In this document: positions 46,707 through 53,159 of the stretch, one piece after another
Numbering within the stretch: position 1 is the first letter of the stretch
Layout: every line of letters begins with the position of its first letter
DNA from: a virus
Reading direction: 5' to 3' (one strand)
Length of the DNA stretch: 53,159 nucleotides
IMG/VR virus record: IMGVR_UViG_3300037842_000443
Coordinates: 1 to 53,159 of that record
Notes under the pieces: model-generated
Told to the model about the DNA's origin: nothing
Seen by the model: only the letters and a program-made list of their open reading frames with translations
Database searches by the model: none
Made by a program: the position numbers and the translations under genes

Positions 46707-47051
46707 ATGATTAAAAAAGAGATATTCATTAATTGGATTAATGCAACACAAACACAAATGAAACACAATCTAGCCATCAATGAAGCATTTCGTAATGCTG
46801 GAACTGATACATATTGGATGGGAACAACTAGTAACGAACTTACAGTAGCGTTGAATGATATTATAGAAGATGTTATAGGAGTAGAGGGTATTGATATCGT
46901 TAATTGGTGGTTATATGAATGTGGAGAGGATAACTCATTCGGAGATAATGTAACCGAACCATTAATATATGATAAAGATGAAAATATAATTGCAGATCTA
47001 ACAAAAGTAGAAGATTTATATGACTGGATTACTAAAGAGGAGTATTCATGA
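46707..47051 (+). CDS. Hypothetical phage protein
   Basis: 114 residues, soluble, acidic. Reads like a common phage protein with AFRNAGTDTYWMGTTSNELT and DWITKEE at the end; function unknown. RBS AGAGAG. Overlaps RnlB gene by four bases (ATGA). Confidence 0.55.
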   Translation: MIKKEIFINWINATQTQMKHNLAINEAFRNAGTDTYWMGTTSNELTVALNDIIEDVIGVEGIDIVNWWLYECGEDNSFGDNVTEPLIYDKDENIIADLTKVEDLYDWITKEEYS

Positions 47052-48022
47052 AATTTATTAAATACTCTAGCATTGAAAATGGATATCGTAAACTATTCAT
47101 TGATTATATAAAGGAACACCTCGATTTCAATGATGTAACTTGGCAAGTAACTGAGAAAATCGACGGATCACATTTAAGTATCATTGTTGATTGTGATACT
47201 ATGGAAACTCGATATGCTAAAAGATCTTGTATAACAGATGATACATTCATGAGTTGTGGAGTAGTAGCTGATAAGTATCTTGATAGTGCCAAAATGATTA
47301 GCGAAGAAATTACAATGTTAAATTCTGAAATATGTATTGATACTATTCAGATTGAATTAGAGATTTTCGGCCAAGGTATCCAAAATCGAGTTGTTTATGG
47401 TGCTAAAGATGTTGTGGCATATGATATAAGAATAACTGGTGTTCGTGATGATAAACTATTCACCGCATTTCTTGATCCATTGGAAGTAGTTGAGTTATGT
47501 GATAGATTTGGTATGCCTCATGCTCCTATATTAGCTGATGGATTATCATTCGATGATGCAATGGCATTTAATATACACTTCAACTCAGCTATTAAAGATG
47601 GTGTTGAGAATAACTATGCTGAAGGTGTTGTTCTGAAACCATCTAAAGTGATGTATCTAGGCAATGGTAATCGAGTTGTCATCAAGAATAAATCTGATAA
47701 ATTTAAAGAAAGGATGAAGTCTAAGCGAGTTAAACGAGAAGAAATATGGACTGATCGAATGAATGATGTGTATGAGACTATAAATCAATATATCAATCAT
47801 AATAGACTTAGATCAGCTATCAGTAAAATAGGCACAATAACAAACAAAGATTTTGGTAAATTGATGAAAATAGTTAGCTTAGATGTATTAGATGACTGGG
47901 CTAAAGATTATGAATGGGATGTTGATAAAAAAGAACAGAAATCGATTACAAAGAAAATGAATCGAGAAATAAGCAATCTCATAAGAGAAAATTTCCTCAA
48001 TATAATAGATGGAGTATATTAA
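47048..48022 (+). CDS. rnlB: RNA ligase 2, T4 RnlB-like
   Basis: 324 residues (T4 Rnl2 has 334). KYSSIENGYRKLFI at the start, motif I TEKIDGSHLSI (Lys about 37), AKRSCI, motif III QIELEIFGQGIQ, motif IV AEGVVLKP and motif V VVIKNKSDKFKE. It seals nicks in double-stranded RNA. Presence of both ligase types plus PseT gives a full RNA repair set. Stop overlaps the next ATG (TAATG). Confidence 0.92.
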   Translation: MKFIKYSSIENGYRKLFIDYIKEHLDFNDVTWQVTEKIDGSHLSIIVDCDTMETRYAKRSCITDDTFMSCGVVADKYLDSAKMISEEITMLNSEICIDTIQIELEIFGQGIQNRVVYGAKDVVAYDIRITGVRDDKLFTAFLDPLEVVELCDRFGMPHAPILADGLSFDDAMAFNIHFNSAIKDGVENNYAEGVVLKPSKVMYLGNGNRVVIKNKSDKFKERMKSKRVKREEIWTDRMNDVYETINQYINHNRLRSAISKIGTITNKDFGKLMKIVSLDVLDDWAKDYEWDVDKKEQKSITKKMNREISNLIRENFLNIIDGVY

Positions 48023-48237
48023 TGAATGATACGTTAATAGCTATAAGTTTAGCAGAAAGTATGCATATAATTGCTGAAGTTGATCCGGATACAGAGATAA
48101 TTGCTCAAGATGGTGTAATATACACTGATCATGTGGATGGATTTCATTGGACAGATTTTACTGAAAATAACCGAGTTGCATTGGAAACTATCGGATGGGT
48201 TATTACAACTAACTATCAACTAGAATTGGAATTATGA
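48022..48237 (+). CDS. Small acidic hypothetical protein
   Basis: 71 residues (AESMHIIAEVDPDTEIIAQD...), not recognised. Coupled to RnlB and to the phosphoesterase gene by short overlaps, so part of the RNA repair operon by position. Confidence 0.5.
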   Translation: MNDTLIAISLAESMHIIAEVDPDTEIIAQDGVIYTDHVDGFHWTDFTENNRVALETIGWVITTNYQLELEL

Positions 48238-48758
48238 TCTTCTTCACATCAGATCAACACTTCTTTCATAAAAATATTATCAACTACACTGATAGACCTT
48301 ATGATACAATAGAAGAGATGAACGCTGACATTATAAGAAAGCATAATGAAGTTGTTAAAGATGGAGATGTTGTATATCAACTAGGCGATTTTTCATTTGA
48401 AAAGGATATTACAGACACATTATCTCAATTGAATGGTGAACATATATTTGTGAGAGGTAATCATGATAGATGGGAAGGTGTTGATGATGTACCATGGATA
48501 AGAGATATTAAAGTTCCTATCGAAGGAGTAATGACTAAAACAGGAAAGCCATATAAACAGAAGATAGCATTATGTCACTATCCGATGAGGTCATGGAATA
48601 GCAGTTATCATGGATCTTATCATTTATACGGTCATGCTCATGGGAATGTTGAAGAGACATCAACTAGTTTAGATGTTGGGATTGATTGTTGGGATTATTA
48701 TCCAGTATCGTTCACACAGATTATGAGTAAATTAAGGGGAAGTTATGAAGTTAGTTAA
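48234..48758 (+). CDS. Calcineurin-like metallophosphoesterase
   Basis: 174 residues. All metal motifs are visible: SDQHFFH (DxH, residues 6-12), QLGDFSF (GD), VRGNHDRW (GNHD), ALCHYPMRSW and YGHAHGNVE (GHxH). Small single-domain phosphoesterases of this type hydrolyse phosphodiesters or phosphomonoesters. Its place next to RNA ligase and PseT suggests an RNA end-processing role (for example cyclic phosphate opening), which is inference. Confidence 0.85.
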   Translation: MIFFTSDQHFFHKNIINYTDRPYDTIEEMNADIIRKHNEVVKDGDVVYQLGDFSFEKDITDTLSQLNGEHIFVRGNHDRWEGVDDVPWIRDIKVPIEGVMTKTGKPYKQKIALCHYPMRSWNSSYHGSYHLYGHAHGNVEETSTSLDVGIDCWDYYPVSFTQIMSKLRGSYEVS

Positions 48759-48948
48759 ACACAAATGGCATAATGAGATTAGAGCATATGCAGATGGATG
48801 GACTATTCTACGAAAAGGCGGACAAAGTTGGTATCCTGATATAGATCCACGTTGGGCTAGTGATCAAATCTTTAAAGTCCAATTGATTGATGGTAATGGT
48901 CCAGTGTATGATGACTCTCAACACGAAGCTGTATGTGATACAGTGTAA
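48745..48948 (+). CDS. Small protein, HxEMRAxADGW-type family
   Basis: 67 residues. The opening HKWHNEIRAYADGWTILRK resembles the gene at 52934 (HKHYQEMRAMADGWEVEV), so the window holds two members of one family. Trp-rich, soluble. Function unknown. Overlaps neighbours on both sides. Confidence 0.55.
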   Translation: MKLVKHKWHNEIRAYADGWTILRKGGQSWYPDIDPRWASDQIFKVQLIDGNGPVYDDSQHEAVCDTV

Positions 48949-49817
48949 TGAAGACTAGAAAATTTTATGTTACTCTCGGATTGCCTGCTAGTGGTAAAAG
49001 TAGCTGGGCTAATCAATTTCTAAAAGATGATAAAAATAAGAATATTATTAATATCAATAGAGATGATCTCAGAAATATGTTATTCGGAAACCATTATAAA
49101 CATTCCAGACATAGGGAGAAAATGGTAACTCTCATGCAAATGGCTATTGCAAATGAAGGATTTGATAATAAAAAAGACATCATTATATCAGACACTAATC
49201 TTAATCCGACTACATACAATAGATTATGTGATTGGGCATTAGAGCATAAATATGAAGTTATTAAAAAAGACTTCACTGACATATCAAGAGAAGAATGTAT
49301 TAAACGTGATCTTGTACGAGTTAATAGTGTTGGTTCCAAAGTAATCAATCGCATGTATGATAAGTACATTAAAGAAGCTCCTAAAAAGTATAAAGGGAAT
49401 GATAAACAAGATACTGTTATTGTTGATATTGATGGGACTATTGCTAAAATGGTTAATCGTTCACCTTACGACTGGGCGTTAGTAGGACAAGATACAGTTC
49501 ATGAAGATGTTAAGTTATTGGTGGATGGGTTGTATGATAGTGGCAAGAAAATCATATACTTATCAGGACGTGATGGTGTCTGTTATGATGATACATTAAA
49601 TTGGTTAAGAGTTAATGAGTTTCCTGATCATGATAACCTTTTTATGAGAGCAGCTGGTAATTGTGAAAAGGATTCAATCATCAAAGAAGATATTTTCTGG
49701 GAGCATATCGCGTCCCAGAATAATGTGATAATGTGTATTGATGATAGAGATTCTGTAGTGTCTTTATGGCGGTCTTTAGGTATTCGTTGTGTGCAAGTAG
49801 CACCAGGAGATTTTTAA
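48948..49817 (+). CDS. pseT: Polynucleotide kinase / 3'-phosphatase, T4 PseT-like
   Basis: 289 residues (T4 has 301). N-terminal kinase: TLGLPASGKSSWA (P-loop, about 9-21), NRDDLRNMLFG, ISDTNLNP and lid residues. C-terminal HAD phosphatase: VIVDIDGTIAKM (about 158), IYLSGRDGV and CIDDRDSVV. It removes 3' phosphates and phosphorylates 5' OH ends so that RnlA can reseal cut tRNAs. Stop overlaps the next ATG. Confidence 0.93.
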   Translation: MKTRKFYVTLGLPASGKSSWANQFLKDDKNKNIININRDDLRNMLFGNHYKHSRHREKMVTLMQMAIANEGFDNKKDIIISDTNLNPTTYNRLCDWALEHKYEVIKKDFTDISREECIKRDLVRVNSVGSKVINRMYDKYIKEAPKKYKGNDKQDTVIVDIDGTIAKMVNRSPYDWALVGQDTVHEDVKLLVDGLYDSGKKIIYLSGRDGVCYDDTLNWLRVNEFPDHDNLFMRAAGNCEKDSIIKEDIFWEHIASQNNVIMCIDDRDSVVSLWRSLGIRCVQVAPGDF

Positions 49818-50095
49818 TGATAAGAAATGGTAAAAAGGGTGTATTAGTATCGTATGGTGGTATATTACCAGACGAGATAAGAGAAGATGATGGACTATTG
49901 AGTTTAGTGTATGAATACGCTCAAGACCAAGTGATTCATGAATATGCTGAGAATAAATGGCCTGATTTGTACTTAGATGGATTGTATGCACCTGGTTTAG
50001 TAATTGAGTGGTTAACATTAGATGATACATATGGTATAATAAATGATGATGGATATGAAATTTTAAACTTGAATGGAGAATATGATAATGAGTAA
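49817..50095 (+). CDS. Acidic hypothetical protein
   Basis: 92 residues, not recognised; ATG 49817 overlaps the PseT stop (TAATG). Strongly acidic C-terminus (DDTYGIINDDGYEILNLNGE). Confidence 0.5.
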   Translation: MIRNGKKGVLVSYGGILPDEIREDDGLLSLVYEYAQDQVIHEYAENKWPDLYLDGLYAPGLVIEWLTLDDTYGIINDDGYEILNLNGEYDNE

Positions 50096-50116
50096 TGTAG
50101 AAGAAAGGAATTAAAA

Positions 50117-50368
50117 ATGAAAGTATTATTAGGTATTATATTGATGAGTGGTTCATTTATTACAAATGCAGGATTTATAGACTCTATGTTAACATCTGAT
50201 TTTAATGAATTTAAACCAGATATAAAATATAAATTAGAGGTATATGGATATGATGCTCGGGTGTATGAGTTTACTCCAAAGTCAGCCATCAATACAACAT
50301 GTGTACTCATAGCAACGGGTGGAACATCTAACGCTATTCAAATGGAATGTTTTGATAAAAAGGATTAA
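50117..50368 (+). CDS. Small secreted protein
   Basis: 83 residues with a signal peptide (VLLGIILMSGSFITNA, cleavage after about 18). Two Cys in the mature part (TTCVLIA and MECFD). RBS AAAGGAA. Not recognised; periplasmic role likely. Confidence 0.5.
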   Translation: MKVLLGIILMSGSFITNAGFIDSMLTSDFNEFKPDIKYKLEVYGYDARVYEFTPKSAINTTCVLIATGGTSNAIQMECFDKKD

Positions 50369-50370
50369 TG

Positions 50371-50532
50371 ATGAACGGAAAAGGTGATATACAAAGACCG
50401 ACTGATAAGAAGAAATTTGATGATAATTATGACAAAATATTCAGAAAAAATAAATTGGCCAATGATAAAATTCCCCCCAATAAATCTACGGAACCTACCG
50501 AATTACAAACATCAAAAGAAAATAAGATCTAA
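50371..50532 (+). CDS. Conserved small phage protein (MNGKGDxxRPT type, 53 aa)
   Basis: MNGKGDIQRPTDKKKFDDNY then DKIFRKNK: a well-known short phage protein pattern (GKGDxxRPxxxxxFxxNxDxIF), charged and probably disordered, function unknown. ATG 50368 directly upstream is an alternative first codon. A different open frame over the same region has no such similarity and is a shadow. Confidence 0.7.
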   Translation: MNGKGDIQRPTDKKKFDDNYDKIFRKNKLANDKIPPNKSTEPTELQTSKENKI

Positions 50533-50576
50533 TCAGGTTGATCACAATAAAATTGATGATATAATAGGATAATATA

Positions 50577-51113
50577 ATGTATAATTTATGTGATTATTGT
50601 GTGAATCAATGTCGTAATAACATTGATCTATGTTTTAACTTCTTACCAGATGAAAATCACGATAACGGTATTATTACAAATTTAGAAAATCAAAATAACA
50701 GAGTTGATATTAAACAGATAACTTTTTATTACGATCAACGACATTTACATTTTGAAGATGGTGATGTGTTTGATGATTATATCCATGATTGTAAATGTTT
50801 AATAAATGATGGTGATTATCATTTCAATATTATTATAGGACATCACAGAAAACGAATCTCTGTACCAAATGATACTATTGATTTTAAAGTGGCTGTTACA
50901 ATGATTGAAGTTTATTGTGAGATGTATGATTGGAATATTATCAATAATACACCATTAGATGTTGAATGTGATCTTTGTGGATATCTAATGGAGACTGTAG
51001 ATGAACTATATCATAGTACAGGTGTATTGTACAATGAATTTAATAAACATATTCACTTGTGTTCAGGATGCTTCAATAAGCATAACGATAAAGTGATTAT
51101 TTATGGAAGGTAA
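50577..51113 (+). CDS. Cys-rich hypothetical protein with terminal zinc-binding pairs
   Basis: 178 residues. CDYCVNQCRNN at the N-terminus and CDLCGYLME ... HLCSGCFNKH at the C-terminus could bind one or two zinc ions; the middle is a beta-rich domain. Not recognised. RBS GGATAA is weak. Confidence 0.55.
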   Translation: MYNLCDYCVNQCRNNIDLCFNFLPDENHDNGIITNLENQNNRVDIKQITFYYDQRHLHFEDGDVFDDYIHDCKCLINDGDYHFNIIIGHHRKRISVPNDTIDFKVAVTMIEVYCEMYDWNIINNTPLDVECDLCGYLMETVDELYHSTGVLYNEFNKHIHLCSGCFNKHNDKVIIYGR

Positions 51114-51128
51114 TAAAGGAGTTGTGGT

Positions 51129-51419
51129 ATGATTAAGATTGAAGATGTGAAGTTTACAATGTCAGATGATCATAAACTTTTAGCTGAGTACTCGTATAAC
51201 ATTAACATTACACACTCAACTGAGAATTGTAATATTGATGATGTTAAAGATGCTATGGTTAACAATATGAATGATCATATGTACAGAGATGTAAAAAGTA
51301 TTATATTAGAGTTGCTTGATATCACAATCGATTCGATGGATAGAACTCTAACAAATGAAGAGTTGTTAAACAGACACGATGAAATCAGAAGTATAACCAA
51401 ATCATTGGATGAAATATAA
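51129..51419 (+). CDS. Acidic hypothetical protein
   Basis: 96 residues; helical C-terminal half, rich in Asp and Met. RBS AAAGGAG. Stop overlaps the next ATG (TAATG). Not recognised. Confidence 0.55.
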   Translation: MIKIEDVKFTMSDDHKLLAEYSYNINITHSTENCNIDDVKDAMVNNMNDHMYRDVKSIILELLDITIDSMDRTLTNEELLNRHDEIRSITKSLDEI

Positions 51420-51688
51420 TGGATAATATATGGAATGTGCATGACGTTGAAGAACCTAATATGACAATGACAATAACAATTAACGATGTATCAGAAGAAG
51501 AAGGTCGAGCTATTGTGTCTTGGCGTTCTTATTGGTTAAGTTTGTGGGAACTAGATCAAAAACTGAGAAGTATATCAAAATACGATGATACTATATCAAA
51601 TGATACTGCAGAAGCGTATGATCATTGTAGAGAATTAATTAGAAGTGTTATGGAGAACAACAATTGTTCCCTTGAAGATTTACAATGA
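51419..51688 (+). CDS. Acidic hypothetical protein
   Basis: 89 residues, two helices with Trp pairs (IVSWRSYWLSLWELDQKL), not recognised. Coupled to the gene before it. Confidence 0.5.
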   Translation: MDNIWNVHDVEEPNMTMTITINDVSEEEGRAIVSWRSYWLSLWELDQKLRSISKYDDTISNDTAEAYDHCRELIRSVMENNNCSLEDLQ

Positions 51689-51700
51689 ATAAGGATAATT

Positions 51701-51919
51701 ATGAATAAAATAACAACAATAGAGTTAGACGATTCAACATTAGATAAATTAACATTAACTCATTTATCTAATGCTATAGAAGGAATGAAAGCTGATTTAA
51801 AAATATTAGCTGATGTTAAAATATTAGCTGATTACCAGAAGGAAGATATCCATGACACCATCCAGAATTTAAATGGAGCTGAACTTATGTTTGAGTATTT
51901 CGGAGGTAACATTAAATGA
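51701..51919 (+). CDS. Small helical protein
   Basis: 72 residues, with a short internal duplication (LKILADVKILADYQ). RBS AAGGA. Not recognised. Confidence 0.5.
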   Translation: MNKITTIELDDSTLDKLTLTHLSNAIEGMKADLKILADVKILADYQKEDIHDTIQNLNGAELMFEYFGGNIK

Positions 51920-51935
51920 TGTTGTTCCACGTAAG

Positions 51936-52401
51936 ATGCTAGAAATAATACATCTTGGATGTAATCGTGATATAAAAGTTGATCCTATTAATGGCTGGAG
52001 AGTAAAGGTTATGAAGAGCCTCCTATCAACTTCAAAGATTGGTTAGTAGAGCAAGGGGTAGATACTAAAATCTTCTGGAGGAATTGTAAGAAGGAGAATC
52101 AAAAATGGAGATATACATCAGGCGGCCCTAGAAATGAATTAGTAGACAGGATTAAATCGCAATGGATCTACCAAGCATTCTCTTTTGACAATGTACTACA
52201 GTTAGATTATGAAAGATGGTGTAGTTTGGCTGAGAAGTGGCACAGGGTAGTTGAATCTACCAATAGAGAAATAGTCTTTGGATTTAAAGATAAATGTGAT
52301 AGATGACAGCACATTAAGGTTGCTACAATGAGCTAGGTTATCAGAAAGTTAAGCTTAGTGAAATTGATTGGCAATATGTTATTGCGTACATCGAGGTATA
52401 A
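51936..52401 (+). pseudogene. Frameshifted gene, unknown product
   Basis: From ATG 51936 the frame reads MLEIIHLGCNRDIKVDPING then WRVK; at an A run near 52003-52006 coding jumps by one base to a frame reading GYEEPPINFKDWLVEQGVD and on to TGA 52304-52306. One extra A would join the two. A further fragment (NELGYQKVKLSEIDWQYVIA) lies in another frame to 52401. Not recognised. Several lesions mean it is probably inactive. Confidence 0.5.
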
Positions 52402-52404
52402 AGA

Positions 52405-52557
52405 ATGAGTACAGACTATAAGTGTGACAAATGTAAAAAAGAGATAGACTTCGAGGAGGTTGGATATCTTGGTGCAGTTGATCGTAACAATACCGAATGC
52501 AGTCCCTTTATGAATTTTGAAACTATTTGTGTTGAATGTGAGGAGAATAGAAAATGA
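52405..52557 (+). CDS. Small zinc-ribbon protein (50 aa)
   Basis: CDKCKKEIDF near the N-terminus and CVECEENRK at the end give two CxxC pairs for one zinc. RBS region AAAG. Overlaps the next gene by four bases (ATGA). Function unknown. Confidence 0.6.
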   Translation: MSTDYKCDKCKKEIDFEEVGYLGAVDRNNTECSPFMNFETICVECEENRK

Positions 52558-52937
52558 AAAAGTATAAAACAAGAAATGGATTACCAGCAAGAATTATTTG
52601 TGATGATGCTAATAATGAGGATTACCCAGTGGTTGCGCTTATCACAACAGGCAGAGGTGCAGAAGAAGTTCAGGTGTTTACAGCAGGTCTTAGATTTCAC
52701 ACGCATAAAGGAACTTCTGAATTAGACTTGATAGAAGTCACAGAATGGGATGATTTTGAGATAGATGACAAGGTGCTGGTGAAGGATCACTACAGCGATG
52801 ATTGGAGCAAACGCTACTTTGCAGGAGTAATTGATAAGAAGCCCACCATATTTGATAATGGCAGTACACAATACTCTAATAGATTTGCACCCGTTGCTTG
52901 GAAATATTGCCATAGATACGAGGAGAAATTAAGATGA
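52554..52937 (+). CDS. Conserved hypothetical protein, beta-rich
   Basis: 127 residues. GLPARIICDDANNEDYPVVA then TTGRGAEEV resembles hypothetical proteins frequent in phages (short beta repeats, aromatic C-terminus, FEIDDKVLVKDHYSDDWSKR). No function assigned. RBS GAGGAG. Coupled to both neighbours by ATGA. Base composition is less AT-rich than in the preceding 20 kb. Confidence 0.55.
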   Translation: MKKYKTRNGLPARIICDDANNEDYPVVALITTGRGAEEVQVFTAGLRFHTHKGTSELDLIEVTEWDDFEIDDKVLVKDHYSDDWSKRYFAGVIDKKPTIFDNGSTQYSNRFAPVAWKYCHRYEEKLR

Positions 52938-53159
52938 AAAAACATAAACATTACCAAGAAATGAGAGCAATGGCAGATGGTTGGGAAGTTGAGGTGCAGC
53001 GTGGGAATGGGTTTTGGGCTTTATCTAGTTACGTAGTATCAGATGAATCTCTTAAATATAGAATAGTACCAGACAAAGACGGTTGGATTCCTTGGTATCC
53101 AACAGAGTATAGTGTTTGTCCTATTGATAATGGTCAAATAGTTGATATAGACACAAAGA
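52934..53159 (+). CDS. HxEMRAxADGW-type protein, truncated by window end
   Basis: 75 codons visible, no stop before the edge. Opening HKHYQEMRAMADGWEVEV matches the family member at 48745. RBS GGAG at 52921-52924. Trp/Tyr-rich, soluble; unknown function. Confidence 0.55.
   Translation, partial: MKKHKHYQEMRAMADGWEVEVQRGNGFWALSSYVVSDESLKYRIVPDKDGWIPWYPTEYSVCPIDNGQIVDIDTK

Noticed and set aside
50384-50572. 62-codon frame over the MNGKGD gene
   Set aside because: Overlaps a recognised small family in another frame and has no RBS of its own.
1-53159. CRISPR array or insertion sequence
   Set aside because: The repeats found are coding repeats (collagen, DUF285, VEPVKEV) or a tandem promoter repeat. 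No spaced palindromic repeats, transposase or terminal inverted repeats were seen.

Overview
The window looks like about 53 kb of a large, AT-rich (roughly one third G+C by eye), T4-related myophage. The T4-type genes visible are: primase (gp61 type), both type II topoisomerase subunits (gp39, gp52), RNase H/FEN, a DexA-like exonuclease, ATP-dependent DNA ligase, both T4 RNA ligases (RnlA, RnlB) and the PseT kinase-phosphatase. A Gram-negative, probably marine and possibly Vibrio-like host is inferred from a FlaG homologue beside a flagellin-like peptide, an LPP20/FlgP-like lipoprotein, several lipoproteins, and an outer-membrane barrel protein. Nearly all genes are on the + strand, tightly packed with ATGA/TAATG overlaps. 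The only supported minus-strand genes are a gp23-like capsid paralogue and a GIY-YIG protein.

Layout. 1-7.2 kb: tail-fibre and fibre-tip genes (phage fibre repeats, a polyglycine adhesin, a collagen-like fibre, a possible fibre-assembly protein) around a run of very small membrane, lipoprotein and secreted proteins that could be a lysis/envelope cassette. 7.4-18.7 kb: replication and nucleotide metabolism. Here a class II ribonucleotide reductase gene is broken into two ORFs by a split intein, with a decayed GIY-YIG homing-endonuclease gene in the gap. 18.7-24.7 kb: small early-type genes and a tRNA region (Asp, Trp, Ala, Gly, Arg, Ser, Met, Arg, Ser, Gln, Cys) that also holds tRNA-like elements with abnormal cores. 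It is preceded by a leader-ORF/alternative-hairpin switch. 24.7-32.7 kb: the minus-strand capsid paralogue, a first BspA/DUF285 repeat gene, LPP20, flagellin-like and FlaG genes, HNH and GIY-YIG nucleases, and DNA ligase. 32.7-41 kb: an apparent operon of a tandem-AAA MoxR-type ATPase, a metallopeptidase-like/VWA protein and a translationally coupled array of DUF285 repeat genes with one remnant. 41-43.8 kb: a secreted subtilisin-like protease with a C-terminal barrel-like domain. 43.8-50 kb: RNA repair genes with a BCS1-like AAA protein, a MazG-like protein and a metallophosphoesterase. 50-53 kb: small hypothetical genes and a frameshifted gene.

How it fits together. Sigma70-like promoters with near-consensus -35/-10 boxes stand before blocks of small genes. 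A GATAAATA motif resembling the T4 late promoter stands 24-35 bases before several structural genes and the AAA-VWA operon, including the capsid paralogue on the opposite strand. The RNA ligases, PseT and tRNAs form the usual T4-type tRNA repair and supply set. The AAA-VWA-DUF285 operon with the adjacent protease, and the flagellar-type genes, are the parts least explained by standard phage biology.

All assignments come from reading the sequence. No database search or folding program was run.
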